Assembly (NCBI GenBank): GCA_949318235.1
Contig: CASGGR010000035.1
Span: 1 to 64,000 of the forward strand
Direction: 5' to 3'
Length of the DNA stretch: 64,000 nucleotides
Source of the DNA: Ecdyonurus torrentis
Taxonomy: Eukaryota > Arthropoda > Insecta > Ephemeroptera > Heptageniidae
Shown: positions 47,118 to 62,666 of the stretch, piece after piece
Numbering within the stretch: the stretch's first letter is position 1
Layout of the letters: every line of letters starts with the position of its first letter
Made by a program: the position numbers and the translations under genes
Notes under the pieces: generated by a model
Databases searched by the model: none
Told to the model about the DNA's origin: nothing
What the model saw: only the letters and a program-made list of their open reading frames with translations

Positions 47118-50100
47118 TTTAACTCTAATAGTTTTTGAGATAATCGAGTTTTTATACTGTAAACAAAAGTTCATGTAATCAAGTAAATAAGGAGTGATTC
47201 TTATGTGAAAAAATGTGCCAAATCCAATGGTGCTACTTAAAAAAATTTAACTCTTATAGTTTTTGAGATAATCGAGTTTTTAATCTGAAAACAAAAGTTC
47301 ATGTAATCAAGTAAATAAGGAGTGATTCTTATGTGAAAAATTGCGCCAAATCCAATGGTGCTACTTAAAAAAATTTAACTCCTATAGTTTTTGAGATAAT
47401 CGAGTTTTTAATCTGTAAACAAAAGTTCATGTAATCAAGTAAATAAGGAGTGATTCTTATGTAAAAAAAATGCGCAGAATTCAATGGTGCTACTTAAAAA
47501 ATTTTAACACTTACAGTTTTTGAAATAATCGAGTTTTTAATCTGTAAACAAAAGTTCATGTAATCAAGTAAATAAGGAGTGATTCTTATGTGAAAAAATG
47601 TGCCAAATCCAATGGTGCTACTTAAAAAAATTTAACTCTTATAGTTTTTGAGATAATCGAGTTTTTATACTGTAAACAAAAGTTCATGTAATCAAGTAAA
47701 TGAGGAGTAATTCTTATATGAAAAAATGCGCAGAATTCAATGGTGCTAATTAAAAAAATTTAACTCTTATAGTTTTTGAGATAATCGAGTTTTTATACTG
47801 TAAACAAAAGTTCATGTAATCATGTAAATGAGAAGTGATTCTTATGTGAAAAAATGCGCAGAATTCAATGGTGCTACTTAAAAAATTTTAACACTTATAG
47901 TTTTTGAGATAATCGAGTTTTTATTCTGTAAACAAAAGTTCATGTAATCAAGTGAATGAGAAGTGATTCTTATGTGAAAAAATGCGCAGAATCTAATGGT
48001 GCTACTTAAAAAATTTTAACACTCTTAGTTTTTGAGATAATCGAGTTTTTATTCTGTAAACAAAAGTTCATGTAATCAAGTAAATGAGGAGTGATTCTTA
48101 TGTGAAAAAATGCGCAGAATTCAATGGTGCTACTTAAAAAATTTTAACACTTATAGTTTTTGAGATAATCGAGTTTTTAATCTGTAAACAAAAGTTCATG
48201 TAATCAAGTAAATAAGGAGTGATTCTTATGTAAAAAAATGCGCAGAATTCAATGGTGCTACTTAAAAAATTTTAACACTCTTAGTTTTTGAGATAATCGA
48301 GTTTTTATTCTGTAAACAAAAGTTCATGTAATCAAGTAAATGAGGAGTGATTCTTATGTGAAAAAATGCGCCAAATCCAATGGTGCTACTTAAAAAAATT
48401 TAACTCTTATAGTTTTTGAAATAATCGAGTTTTTAATCTGTAAACAAAAGTTCATGTAATCAAGTAAATAAGGAGTGATTCTTATGTGAAAAAATGCGGC
48501 GAATCTAATGGTGCTACTTAAAAAAATTTAACTCTTATAGTTTTTGAAATAATCGAGTTTTTATTCTGTAAACAAAAGTTCATGTAATCAAGTAAATGAG
48601 AATTGATTCTTATGTGAAAAAATGGGCAGAATTCAATGGTGCTACTTAAAAAATTTTAACACTTATAGTTTTTGAGATAATCGAGTTTTTATTCTGTAAA
48701 CAAAAGTTCATGTAATCAAGTGAATGAGAAGTGATTCTTATGTGAAAAAATGCGCAGAATCTAATGGTGCTACTTAAAAAATTTTAACACTCTTAGTTTT
48801 TGAGATAATCGAGTTTTTATTCTGTAAACAAAAGTTCATGTAATCAAGTAAATGAGGAGTGATTCTTATGTGAAAAAATGCGCAGAATTCAATGGTGCTA
48901 CTTAAAAAATTTTAACACTTATAGTTTTTGAGATAATCGAGTTTTTAATCTGTAAACAAAAGTTCATGTAATCAAGTAAATAAGGAGTGATTCTTATGTA
49001 AAAAAATGCGCAGAATTCAATGGTGCTACTTAAAAAATTTTAACACTCTTAGTTTTTGAGATAATCGAGTTTTTATTCTGTAAACAAAAGTTCATGTAAT
49101 CAAGTAAATGAGGAGTGATTCTTATGTGAAAAAATGCGCCAAATCCAATGGTGCTACTTAAAAAAATTTAACTCTTATAGTTTTTGAAATAATCGAGTTT
49201 TTAATCTGTAAACAAAAGTTCATGTAATCAAGTAAATAAGGAGTGATTCTTATGTGAAAAAATGCGGCGAATCTAATGGTGCTAATTAAAAAATTTTAAC
49301 TCTAATAGTTTTTGAGATAATCGAGTTTTTATACTGTAAACAAAAGTTCATGTAATCAAGTAAATAAGGAGTGATTCTTATGTGAAAAAATGTGCCAAAT
49401 CCAATGGTGCTACTTAAAAAAATTTAACTCTTATAGTTTTTGAGATAATCGAGTTTTTAATCTGAAAACAAAAGTTCATGTAATCAAGTAAATAAGGAGT
49501 GATTCTTATGTGAAAAATTGCGCCAAATCCAATGGTGCTACTTAAAAAAATTTAACTCCTATAGTTTTTGAGATAATCGAGTTTTTAATCTGTAAACAAA
49601 AGTTCATGTAATCAAGTAAATAAGGAGTGATTCTTATGTAAAAAAAATGCGCAGAATTCAATGGTGCTACTTAAAAAATTTTAACACTTACAGTTTTTGA
49701 AATAATCGAGTTTTTAATCTGTAAACAAAAGTTCATGTAATCAAGTAAATAAGGAGTGATTCTTATGTGAAAAAATGTGCCAAATCCAATGGTGCTACTT
49801 AAAAAAATTTAACTCTTATAGTTTTTGAGATAATCGAGTTTTTATACTGTAAACAAAAGTTCATGTAATCAAGTAAATGAGGAGTAATTCTTATATGAAA
49901 AAATGCGCAGAATTCAATGGTGCTAATTAAAAAAATTTAACTCTTATAGTTTTTGAGATAATCGAGTTTTTATACTGTAAACAAAAGTTCATGTAATCAT
50001 GTAAATGAGAAGTGATTCTTATGTGAAAAAATGCGCAGAATTCAATGGTGCTACTTAAAAAATTTTAACACTTATAGTTTTTGAGATAATCGAGTTTTTA

Positions 50101-50690
50101 TTCTGTAAACAAAAGTTCATGTAATCAAGTGAATGAGAAGTGATTCTTATGTGAAAAAATGCGCAGAATCTAATGGTGCTACTTAAAAAATTTTAACACT
50201 CTTAGTTTTTGAGATAATCGAGTTTTTATTCTGTAAACAAAAGTTCATGTAATCAAGTAAATGAGGAGTGATTCTTATGTGAAAAAATGCGCAGAATTCA
50301 ATGGTGCTACTTAAAAAATTTTAACACTTATAGTTTTTGAGATAATCGAGTTTTTAATCTGTAAACAAAAGTTCATGTAATCAAGTAAATAAGGAGTGAT
50401 TCTTATGTAAAAAAATGCGCAGAATTCAATGGTGCTACTTAAAAAATTTTAACACTCTTAGTTTTTGAGATAATCGAGTTTTTATTCTGTAAACAAAAGT
50501 TCATGTAATCAAGTAAATGAGGAGTGATTCTTATGTGAAAAAATGCGCCAAATCCAATGGTGCTACTTAAAAAAATTTAACTCTTATAGTTTTTGAAATA
50601 ATCGAGTTTTTAATCTGTAAACAAAAGTTCATGTAATCAAGTAAATAAGGAGTGATTCTTATGTGAAAAAATGCGGCGAATCTAATGGTG
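46370..50690 (-). repeat. Tandem 17-monomer duplication
   Basis: The block at about 46370-48546 is repeated at about 48547-50690 with an offset of 2177 bp. It carries shared rare variants AACTCCTATAG (47377 and 49554), GTAATCATGTAAATG and the extra-A form TATGTAAAAAAAATGCG. It overlaps the 5-monomer repeat, showing layered duplication. Confidence 0.8.
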
Positions 50691-51650
50691 CTAATTAAAA
50701 AAATTTAACTCTTATAGTTTTTGAGATAATCGAGTTTTTATACTGTAAACAAAAGTTCATGTAATCAAGTAAATGAGAAGTGATTCTTATGTGAAAAAAT
50801 GCGCAGAATTCAATGGTGCTACTTAAAAAATTTTAACACTTATAGTTTTTGAGATAATCGAGTTTTTATTCTGTAAACAAAAGTTCATGTAATCAAGTGA
50901 ATGAGAAGTGATTCTTATGTGAAAAAATGCGCAGAATCTAATGGTGCTACTTAAAAAATTTTAACTCTAATAGTTTTTGAGATAATCGAGTTTTTATACT
51001 GTAAACAAAAGTTCATGTAATCAAGTAAATAAGGAGTGATTCTTATGTGAAAAAATGTGCCAAATCCAATGGTGCTACTTAAAAAAATTTAACTCTTATA
51101 GTTTTTGAGATAATCGAGTTTTTAATCTGAAAACAAAAGTTCATGTAATCAAGTAAATAAGGAGTGATTCTTATGTGAAAAATTGCGCCAAATCCAATGG
51201 TGCTACTTAAAAAAATTTAACTCTTATAGTTTTTGAGATAATCGAGTTTTTAATCTGTAAACAAAAGTTCATGTAATCAAGTAAATAAGGAGTGATTCTT
51301 ATGTAAAAAAATGCGCAGAATTCAATGGTGCTACTTAAAAAATTTTAACACTTACAGTTTTTGAAATAATCGAGTTTTTAATCTGTAAACAAAAGTTCAT
51401 GTAATCAAGTAAATAAGGAGTGATTCTTATGTGAAAAAATGTGCCAAATCCAATGGTGCTACTTAAAAAAATTTAACTCTTATAGTTTTTGAAATAATCG
51501 AGTTTTTAATCTGTAAACAAAAGTTCATGTAATCAAGTAAATAAGGAGTGATTCTTATGTGAAAAAATGCGGCGAATCTAATGGTGCTAATTAAAAAAAA
51601 TTTAATTCTTATAGTTTTTGAGATAATCGAGTTTTTATACTGTAAACAAA

Positions 51651-54600
51651 AGTCAATGTAATCAAGTAAATGAGGAGTGATTCTTATGTGAAAAAATGCG
51701 CAGAATTCAATGGTGCTACTTAAAAAATTTTAACACGTATAGTTTTTGAGATAATCGAGTTTTTATTCTGTAAACAAAAGTTCATGTAATCAAGTAAATG
51801 AGGAGTGATTCTTATGTGAAAAAATGCGCAGAATCCAATGGTGCTAATTAAAAAAATTTTAACTCTTATAGTTTTTGAGATAATCGAGTTTTTAATCTGT
51901 AAACAAAAGTTCATGTAATCTAGTAAATAAGGACTAATTCTTATGTGAAAAAATGCGGCGAAGCTAATGGTGCTAATTAAAAAATTTTAACTCTTAGAGT
52001 TTTTGAGATAATCGAGTTTTTAATCTGTAAACAAAAGTTCATGTAATCAAGTAAATAAAAAGTGATTCTTATGTGAAAAAATGCGCCAAATCCAATGGTG
52101 CTACTTAAAAAATTTTAACACTTACAGTTTTTGAGATAATCGAGTTTTTAATCTGTAAACAAAAGTTCATGTAATCAAGTAAATAAGGAGTGATTCTTAT
52201 GTAAAAAAATGCGCAGAATTCAATGGTGCTACTTAAAAAATTTTAACACTCTTAGTTTTTGAGATAATCGAGTTTTTATTCTGTAAACAAAAGTTCATGT
52301 AATCAAGTAAATGAGGAGTGATTCTTATGTGAAAAAATGCGCCAAATCCAATGGTGCTACTTAAAAAAATTTAACTCTTATAGTTTTTGAAATAATCGAG
52401 TTTTTAATCTGTAAACAAAAGTTCATGTAATCAAGTAAATAAGGAGTGATTCTTATGTGAAAAAATGCGGCGAATCTAATGGTGCTAATTAAAAAAATTT
52501 AACTCTTATAGTTTTTGAGATAATCGAGTTTTTATACTGTAAACAAAAGTTCATGTAATCAAGTAAATGAGGAGTAATTCTTATATGAAAAAATGCGCAG
52601 AATTCAATGGTGCTAATTAAAAAAATTTAACTCTTATAGTTTTTGAGATAATCGAGTTTTTATACTGTAAACAAAAGTTCATGTAATCAAGTAAATGAGA
52701 AGTGATTCTTATGTGAAAAAATGCGCAGAATTCAATGGTGCTACTTAAAAAATTTTAACACTTATAGTTTTTGAGATAATCGAGTTTTTATTCTGTAAAC
52801 AAAAGTTCATGTAATCAAGTGAATGAGAAGTGATTCTTATGTGAAAAAATGCGCAGAATCTAATGGTGCTACTTAAAAAATTTTAACTCTAATAGTTTTT
52901 GAGATAATCGAGTTTTTATACTGTAAACAAAAGTTCATGTAATCAAGTAAATAAGGAGTGATTCTTATGTGAAAAAATGTGCCAAATCCAATGGTGCTAC
53001 TTAAAAAAATTTAACTCTTATAGTTTTTGAGATAATCGAGTTTTTAATCTGAAAACAAAAGTTCATGTAATCAAGTAAATAAGGAGTGATTCTTATGTGA
53101 AAAATTGCGCCAAATCCAATGGTGCTACTTAAAAAAATTTAACTCTTATAGTTTTTGAGATAATCGAGTTTTTAATCTGTAAACAAAAGTTCATGTAATC
53201 AAGTAAATAAGGAGTGATTCTTATGTAAAAAAAATGCGCAGAATTCAATGGTGCTACTTAAAAAATTTTAACACTTACAGTTTTTGAAATAATCGAGTTT
53301 TTAATCTGTAAACAAAAGTTCATGTAATCAAGTAAATAAGGAGTGATTCTTATGTGAAAAAATGTGCCAAATCCAATGGTGCTACTTAAAAAAATTTAAC
53401 TCTTATAGTTTTTGAGATAATCGAGTTTTTATACTGTAAACAAAAGTTCATGTAATCAAGTAAATGAGGAGTAATTCTTATATGAAAAAATGCGCAGAAT
53501 TCAATGGTGCTAATTAAAAAAATTTAACTCTTATAGTTTTTGAGATAATCGAGTTTTTATACTGTAAACAAAAGTTCATGTAATCAAGTAAATGAGAAGT
53601 GATTCTTATGTGAAAAAATGCGCAGAATTCAATGGTGCTACTTAAAAAATTTTAACACTTATAGTTTTTGAGATAATCGAGTTTTTATTCTGTAAACAAA
53701 AGTTCATGTAATCAAGTGAATGAGAAGTGATTCTTATGTGAAAAAATGCGCAGAATCTAATGGTGCTACTTAAAAAATTTTAACACTCTTAGTTTTTGAG
53801 ATAATCGAGTTTTTATTCTGTAAACAAAAGTTCATGTAATCAAGTGAATGAGAAGTGATTCTTATGTGAAAAAATGCGCAGAATCTAATGGTGCTACTTA
53901 AAAAATTTTAACTCTAATAGTTTTTGAGATAATCGAGTTTTTATACTGTAAACAAAAGTTCATGTAATCAAGTAAATAAGGAGTGATTCTTATGTGAAAA
54001 AATGTGCCAAATCCAATGGTGCTACTTAAAAAAATTTAACTCTTATAGTTTTTGAGATAATCGAGTTTTTAATCTGAAAACAAAAGTTCATGTAATCAAG
54101 TAAATAAGGAGTGATTCTTATGTGAAAAATTGCGCCAAATCCAATGGTGCTACCTAAAAAAATTTAACTCTTATAGTTTTTGAGATAATCGAGTTTTTAA
54201 TCTGTAAACAAAAGTTCATGTAATCAAGTAAATAAGGAGTGATTCTTATGTAAAAAAAATGCGCAGAATTCAATGGTGCTACTTAAAAAATTTTAACACT
54301 TACAGTTTTTGAAATAATCGAGTTTTTAATCTGTAAACAAAAGTTCATGTAATCAAGTAAATAAGGAGTGATTCTTATGTGAAAAAATGTGCCAAATCCA
54401 ATGGTGCTACTTAAAAAAATTTAACTCTTATAGTTTTTGAGATAATCGAGTTTTTATACTGTAAACAAAAGTTCATGTAATCAAGTAAATGAGGAGTAAT
54501 TCTTATATGAAAAAATGCGCAGAATTCAATGGTGCTAATTAAAAAAATTTAACTCTTATAGTTTTTGAGATAATCGAGTTTTTATACTGTAAACAAAAGT

Positions 54601-55750
54601 TCATGTAATCAAGTAAATGAGAAGTGATTCTTATGTGAAAAAATGCGCAGAATTCAATGGTGCTACTTAAAAAATTTTAACACTTATAGTTTTTGAGATA
54701 ATCGAGTTTTTATTCTGTAAACAAAAGTTCATGTAATCAAGTGAATGAGAAGTGATTCTTATGTGAAAAAATGCGCAGAATCTAATGGTGCTACTTAAAA
54801 AATTTTAACACTCTTAGTTTTTGAGATAATCGAGTTTTTATTCTGTAAACAAAAGTTCATGTAATCAAGTAAATGAGGAGTGATTCTTATGTGAAAAAAT
54901 GCGCAGAATTCAATGGTGCTACTTAAAAAATTTTAACACTTATAGTTTTTGAGATAATCGAGTTTTTAATCTGTAAACAAAAGTTCATGTAATCAAGTAA
55001 ATAAGGAGTGATTCTTATGTAAAAAAATGCGCAGAATTCAATGGTGCTACTTAAAAAATTTTAACACTCTTAGTTTTTGAGATAATCGAGTTTTTATTCT
55101 GTAAACAAAAGTTCATGTAATCAAGTAAATGAGGAGTGATTCTTATGTGAAAAAATGCGCCAAATCCAATGGTGCTACTTAAAAAAATTTAACTCTTATA
55201 GTTTTTGAAATAATCGAGTTTTTAATCTGTAAACAAAAGTTCATGTAATCAAGTAAATAAGGAGTGATTCTTATGTGAAAAAATGCGGCGAATCTAATGG
55301 TGCTAATTAAAAAAAATTTAACTCTTATAGTTTTTGAGATAATCGAGTTTTTATACTGTAAACAAAAGTTCATGTAATCAAGTAAATGAGAAGTGATTCT
55401 TATGTGAAAAAATGCGCAGAATTCAATGGTGCTACTTAAAAAATTTTAACACTTATAGTTTTTGAGATAATCGAGTTTTTATTCTGTAAACAAAAGTTCA
55501 TGTAATCAAGTGAATGAGAAGTGATTCTTATGTGAAAAAATGCGCAGAATCTAATGGTGCTACTTAAAAAATTTTAACTCTAATAGTTTTTGAGATAATC
55601 GAGTTTTTATACTGTAAACAAAAGTTCATGTAATCAAGTAAATAAGGAGTGATTCTTATGTGAAAAAATGTGCCAAATCCAATGGTGCTACTTCAAAAAA
55701 TTTAACTCTTATAGTTTTTGAGATAATCGAGTTTTTATACTGTAAACAAA
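51651..55750 (-). repeat. Large satellite super-repeat, copy A (~32 monomers)
   Basis: Defined from the rare marker AGTCAATGTAATCAAG at 51651 to its next occurrence at 55751. The marker is followed in each copy by AACACGTATAG, AATCTAGTAAATAAGGAC and GCGGCGAAGCT. The same marker series, reversed, occurs once in the forward block near 36200-36500. Length 4100 bp. Confidence 0.75.
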
Positions 55751-58696
55751 AGTCAATGTAATCAAGTAAATGAGGAGTGATTCTTATGTGAAAAAATGCG
55801 CAGAATTCAATGGTGCTACTTAAAAAATTTTAACACGTATAGTTTTTGAGATAATCGAGTTTTTATTCTGTAAACAAAAGTTCATGTAATCAAGTAAATG
55901 AGGAGTGATTCTTATGTGAAAAAATGCGCAGAATCCAATGGTGCTAATTAAAAAAATTTTAACTCTTATAGTTTTTGAGATAATCGAGTTTTTAATCTGT
56001 AAACAAAAGTTCATGTAATCTAGTAAATAAGGACTAATTCTTATGTGAAAAAATGCGGCGAAGCTAATGGTGCTAATTAAAAAATTTTAACTCTTAGAGT
56101 TTTTGAGATAATCGAGTTTTTAATCTGTAAACAAAAGTTCATGTAATCAAGTAAATAAAAAGTGATTCTTATGTGAAAAAATGCGCCAAATCCAATGGTG
56201 CTACTTAAAAAATTTTAACACTTACAGTTTTTGAGATAATCGAGTTTTTAATCTGTAAACAAAAGTTCATGTAATCAAGTAAATAAGGAGTGATTCTTAT
56301 GTAAAAAAATGCGCAGAATTCAATGGTGCTACTTAAAAAATTTTAACACTCTTAGTTTTTGAGATAATCGAGTTTTTATTCTGTAAACAAAAGTTCATGT
56401 AATCAAGTAAATGAGGAGTGATTCTTATGTGAAAAAATGCGCCAAATCCAATGGTGCTACTTAAAAAAATTTAACTCTTATAGTTTTTGAAATAATCGAG
56501 TTTTTAATCTGTAAACAAAAGTTCATGTAATCAAGTAAATAAGGAGTGATTCTTATGTGAAAAAATGCGGCGAATCTAATGGTGCTAATTAAAAAAATTT
56601 AACTCTTATAGTTTTTGAGATAATCGAGTTTTTATACTGTAAACAAAAGTTCATGTAATCAAGTAAATGAGGAGTAATTCTTATATGAAAAAATGCGCAG
56701 AATTCAATGGTGCTAATTAAAAAAATTTAACTCTTATAGTTTTTGAGATAATCGAGTTTTTATACTGTAAACAAAAGTTCATGTAATCAAGTAAATGAGA
56801 AGTGATTCTTATGTGAAAAAATGCGCAGAATTCAATGGTGCTACTTAAAAAATTTTAACTCTAATAGTTTTTGAGATAATCGAGTTTTTATACTGTAAAC
56901 AAAAGTTCATGTAATCAAGTAAATAAGGAGTGATTCTTATGTGAAAAAATGTGCCAAATCCAATGGTGCTACTTAAAAAAATTTAACTCTTATAGTTTTT
57001 GAGATAATCGAGTTTTTAATCTGAAAACAAAAGTTCATGTAATCAAGTAAATAAGGAGTGATTCTTATGTGAAAAATTGCGCCAAATCCAATGGTGCTAC
57101 TTAAAAAAATTTAACTCTTATAGTTTTTGAGATAATCGAGTTTTTAATCTGAAAACAAAAGTTCATGTAATCAAGTAAATAAGGAGTGATTCTTATGTGA
57201 AAAATTGCGCCAAATCCAATGGTGCTACTTAAAAAAATTTAACTCTTATAGTTTTTGAGATAATCGAGTTTTTAATCTGTAAACAAAAGTTCATGTAATC
57301 AAGTAAATAAGGAGTGATTCTTATGTAAAAAAAATGCGCAGAATTCAATGGTGCTACTTAAAAAATTTTAACACTTACAGTTTTTGAAATAATCGAGTTT
57401 TTAATCTGTAAACAAAAGTTCATGTAATCAAGTAAATAAGGAGTGATTCTTATGTGAAAAAATGTGCCAAATCCAATGGTGCTACTTAAAAAAATTTAAC
57501 TCTTATAGTTTTTGAGATAATCGAGTTTTTATACTGTAAACAAAAGTTCATGTAATCAAGTAAATGAGGAGTAATTCTTATATGAAAAAATGCGCAGAAT
57601 TCAATGGTGCTAATTAAAAAAATTTAACTCTTATAGTTTTTGAGATAATCGAGTTTTTATACTGTAAACAAAAGTTCATGTAATCAAGTAAATGAGAAGT
57701 GATTCTTATGTGAAAAAATGCGCAGAATTCAATGGTGCTACTTAAAAAATTTTAACACTTATAGTTTTTGAGATAATCGAGTTTTTATTCTGTAAACAAA
57801 AGTTCATGTAATCAAGTGAATGAGAAGTGATTCTTATGTGAAAAAATGCGCAGAATCTAATGGTGCTACTTAAAAAATTTTAACACTCTTAGTTTTTGAG
57901 ATAATCGAGTTTTTATTCTGTAAACAAAAGTTCATGTAATCAAGTAAATGAGGAGTGATTCTTATGTGAAAAAATGCGCAGAATTCAATGGTGCTACTTA
58001 AAAAATTTTAACACTTATAGTTTTTGAGATAATCGAGTTTTTAATCTGTAAACAAAAGTTCATGTAATCAAGTAAATAAGGAGTGATTCTTATGTAAAAA
58101 AATGCGCAGAATTCAATGGTGCTACTTAAAAAATTTTAACACTCTTAGTTTTTGAGATAATCGAGTTTTTATTCTGTAAACAAAAGTTCATGTAATCAAG
58201 TAAATGAGGAGTGATTCTTATGTGAAAAAATGCGCCAAATCCAATGGTGCTACTTAAAAAAATTTAACTCTTATAGTTTTTGAAATAATCGAGTTTTTAA
58301 TCTGTAAACAAAAGTTCATGTAATCAAGTAAATAAGGAGTGATTCTTATGTGAAAAAATGCGGCGAATCTAATGGTGCTAATTAAAAAAATTTAACTCTT
58401 ATAGTTTTTGAGATAATCGAGTTTTTATACTGTAAACAAAAGTTCATGTAATCAAGTAAATGAGAAGTGATTCTTATGTGAAAAAATGCGCAGAATTCAA
58501 TGGTGCTACTTAAAAAATTTTAACTCTAATAGTTTTTGAGATAATCGAGTTTTTATACTGTAAACAAAAGTTCATGTAATCAAGTAAATAAGGAGTGATT
58601 CTTATGTGAAAAAATGTGCCAAATCCAATGGTGCTACTTAAAAAAATTTAACTCTTATAGTTTTTGAGATAATCGAGTTTTTATACTGTAAACAAA
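55751..58696 (-). repeat. Large satellite super-repeat, copy B (~23 monomers)
   Basis: 2946 bp between successive markers. Same opening as copy A, then a shorter set of monomers. It contains a doubled GAAAACAAAAG / GAAAAATTGCGCC monomer pair (about 57010-57220) that reappears in copy C. Confidence 0.75.
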
Positions 58697-61600
58697 AGTC
58701 AATGTAATCAAGTAAATGAGGAGTGATTCTTATGTGAAAAAATGCGCAGAATTCAATGGTGCTACTTAAAAAATTTTAACACGTATAGTTTTTGAGATAA
58801 TCGAGTTTTTATTCTGTAAACAAAAGTTCATGTAATCAAGTAAATGAGGAGTGATTCTTATGTGAAAAAATGCGCAGAATCCAATGGTGCTAATTAAAAA
58901 AATTTTAACTCTTATAGTTTTTGAGATAATCGAGTTTTTAATCTGTAAACAAAAGTTCATGTAATCTAGTAAATAAGGACTAATTCTTATGTGAAAAAAT
59001 GCGGCGAAGCTAATGGTGCTAATTAAAAAATTTTAACTCTTAGAGTTTTTGAGATAATCGAGTTTTTAATCTGTAAACAAAAGTTCATGTAATCAAGTAA
59101 ATAAAAAGTGATTCTTATGTGAAAAAATGCGCCAAATCCAATGGTGCTACTTAAAAAATTTTAACACTTACAGTTTTTGAGATAATCGAGTTTTTAATCT
59201 GTAAACAAAAGTTCATGTAATCAAGTAAATAAGGAGTGATTCTTATGTAAAAAAATGCGCAGAATTCAATGGTGCTACTTAAAAAATTTTAACACTCTTA
59301 GTTTTTGAGATAATCGAGTTTTTATTCTGTAAACAAAAGTTCATGTAATCAAGTAAATGAGGAGTGATTCTTATGTGAAAAAATGCGCCAAATCCAATGG
59401 TGCTACTTAAAAAAATTTAACTCTTATAGTTTTTGAAATAATCGAGTTTTTAATCTGTAAACAAAAGTTCATGTAATCAAGTAAATAAGGAGTGATTCTT
59501 ATGTGAAAAAATGCGGCGAATCTAATGGTGCTAATTAAAAAAATTTAACTCTTATAGTTTTTGAGATAATCGAGTTTTTATACTGTAAACAAAAGTTCAT
59601 GTAATCAAGTAAATGAGGAGTAATTCTTATATGAAAAAATGCGCAGAATTCAATGGTGCTAATTAAAAAAATTTAACTCTTATAGTTTTTGAGATAATCG
59701 AGTTTTTATACTGTAAACAAAAGTTCATGTAATCAAGTAAATGAGAAGTGATTCTTATGTGAAAAAATGCGCAGAATTCAATGGTGCTACTTAAAAAATT
59801 TTAACACTTATAGTTTTTGAGATAATCGAGTTTTTATTCTGTAAACAAAAGTTCATGTAATCAAGTGAATGAGAAGTGATTCTTATGTGAAAAAATGCGC
59901 AGAATCTAATGGTGCTACTTAAAAAATTTTAACTCTAATAGTTTTTGAGATAATCGAGTTTTTATACTGTAAACAAAAGTTCATGTAATCAAGTAAATGA
60001 GGAGTAATTCTTATATGAAAAAATGCGCAGAATTCAATGGTGCTAATTAAAAAAATTTAACTCTTATAGTTTTTGAGATAATCGAGTTTTTATACTGTAA
60101 ACAAAAGTTCATGTAATCAAGTAAATGAGGAGTAATTCTTATATGAAAAAATGCGCAGAATTCAATGGTGCTAATTAAAAAAATTTAACTCTTATAGTTT
60201 TTGAGATAATCGAGTTTTTATACTGTAAACAAAAGTTCATGTAATCAAGTAAATAAGGAGTGATTCTTATGTGAAAAAATGCGGCGAATCTAATGGTGCT
60301 AATTAAAAAAATTTAACTCTTATAGTTTTTGAGATAATCGAGTTTTTATACTGTAAACAAAAGTTCATGTAATCAAGTAAATGAGGAGTAATTCTTATAT
60401 GAAAAAATGCGCAGAATTCAATGGTGCTAATTAAAAAAATTTAACTCTTATAGTTTTTGAGATAATCGAGTTTTTATACTGTAAACAAAAGTTCATGTAA
60501 TCAAGTAAATGAGAAGTGATTCTTATGTGAAAAAATGCGCAGAATTCAATGGTGCTACTTAAAAAATTTTAACACTTATAGTTTTTGAGATAATCGAGTT
60601 TTTATTCTGTAAACAAAAGTTCATGTAATCAAGTGAATGAGAAGTGATTCTTATGTGAAAAAATGCGCAGAATCTAATGGTGCTACTTAAAAAATTTTAA
60701 CTCTAATAGTTTTTGAGATAATCGAGTTTTTATACTGTAAACAAAAGTTCATGTAATCAAGTAAATAAGGAGTGATTCTTATGTGAAAAAATGTGCCAAA
60801 TCCAATGGTGCTACTTAAAAAAATTTAACTCTTATAGTTTTTGAGATAATCGAGTTTTTAATCTGAAAACAAAAGTTCATGTAATCAAGTAAATAAGGAG
60901 TGATTCTTATGTGAAAAATTGCGCCAAATCCAATGGTGCTACTTAAAAAAATTTAACTCTTATAGTTTTTGAGATAATCGAGTTTTTAATCTGAAAACAA
61001 AAGTTCATGTAATCAAGTAAATAAGGAGTGATTCTTATGTGAAAAATTGCGCCAAATCCAATGGTGCTACTTAAAAAAATTTAACTCTTATAGTTTTTGA
61101 GATAATCGAGTTTTTAATCTGTAAACAAAAGTTCATGTAATCAAGTAAATAAGGAGTGATTCTTATGTAAAAAAAATGCGCAGAATTCAATGGTGCTACT
61201 TAAAAAATTTTAACACTTACAGTTTTTGAAATAATCGAGTTTTTAATCTGTAAACAAAAGTTCATGTAATCAAGTAAATAAGGAGTGATTCTTATGTGAA
61301 AAAATGTGCCAAATCCAATGGTGCTACTTAAAAAAATTTAACTCTTATAGTTTTTGAGATAATCGAGTTTTTATACTGTAAACAAAAGTTCATGTAATCA
61401 AGTAAATGAGGAGTAATTCTTATATGAAAAAATGCGCAGAATTCAATGGTGCTAATTAAAAAAATTTAACTCTTATAGTTTTTGAGATAATCGAGTTTTT
61501 ATACTGTAAACAAAAGTTCATGTAATCAAGTAAATGAGAAGTGATTCTTATGTGAAAAAATGCGCAGAATTCAATGGTGCTACTTAAAAAATTTTAACAC

Positions 61601-62666
61601 TTATAGTTTTTGAGATAATCGAGTTTTTATTCTGTAAACAAAAGTTCATGTAATCAAGTGAATGAGAAGTGATTCTTATGTGAAAAAATGCGCAGAATCT
61701 AATGGTGCTACTTAAAAAATTTTAACACTCTTAGTTTTTGCGATAATCGAGTTTTTATTCTGTAAACAAAAGTTCATGTAATCAAGTAAATGAGGAGTGA
61801 TTCTTATGTGAAAAAATGCGCAGAATTCAATGGTGCTACTTAAAAAATTTTAACACTTATAGTTTTTGAGATAATCGAGTTTTTAATCTGTAAACAAAAG
61901 TTCATGTAATCAAGTAAATAAGGAGTGATTCTTATGTAAAAAAATGCGCAGAATTCAATGGTGCTACTTAAAAAATTTTAACACTCTTAGTTTTTGAGAT
62001 AATCGAGTTTTTATTCTGTAAACAAAAGTTCATGTAATCAAGTAAATGAGGAGTGATTCTTATGTGAAAAAATGCGCCAAATCCAATGGTGCTACTTAAA
62101 AAAATTTAACTCTTATAGTTTTTGAAATAATCGAGTTTTTAATCTGTAAACAAAAGTTCATGTAATCAAGTAAATAAGGAGTGATTCTTATGTGAAAAAA
62201 TGCGGCGAATCTAATGGTGCTAATTAAAAAAATTTAACTCTTATAGTTTTTGAGATAATCGAGTTTTTATACTGTAAACAAAAGTTCATGTAATCAAGTA
62301 AATGAGAAGTGATTCTTATGTGAAAAAATGCGCAGAATTCAATGGTGCTACTTAAAAAATTTTAACACTTATAGTTTTTGAGATAATCGAGTTTTTATTC
62401 TGTAAACAAAAGTTCATGTAATCAAGTGAATGAGAAGTGATTCTTATGTGAAAAAATGCGCAGAATCTAATGGTGCTACTTAAAAAATTTTAACTCTAAT
62501 AGTTTTTGAGATAATCGAGTTTTTATACTGTAAACAAAAGTTCATGTAATCAAGTAAATAAGGAGTGATTCTTATGTGAAAAAATGTGCCAAATCCAATG
62601 GTGCTACTTAAAAAAATTTAACTCTTATAGTTTTTGAGATAATCGAGTTTTTATACTGTAAACAAA
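58697..62666 (-). repeat. Large satellite super-repeat, copy C (~31 monomers)
   Basis: 3970 bp between markers. Near 60000-60250 it has consecutive GAGGAGTAATTCTTATATG monomers not seen in that number elsewhere. Its later part follows copy B with one extra monomer. Confidence 0.75.
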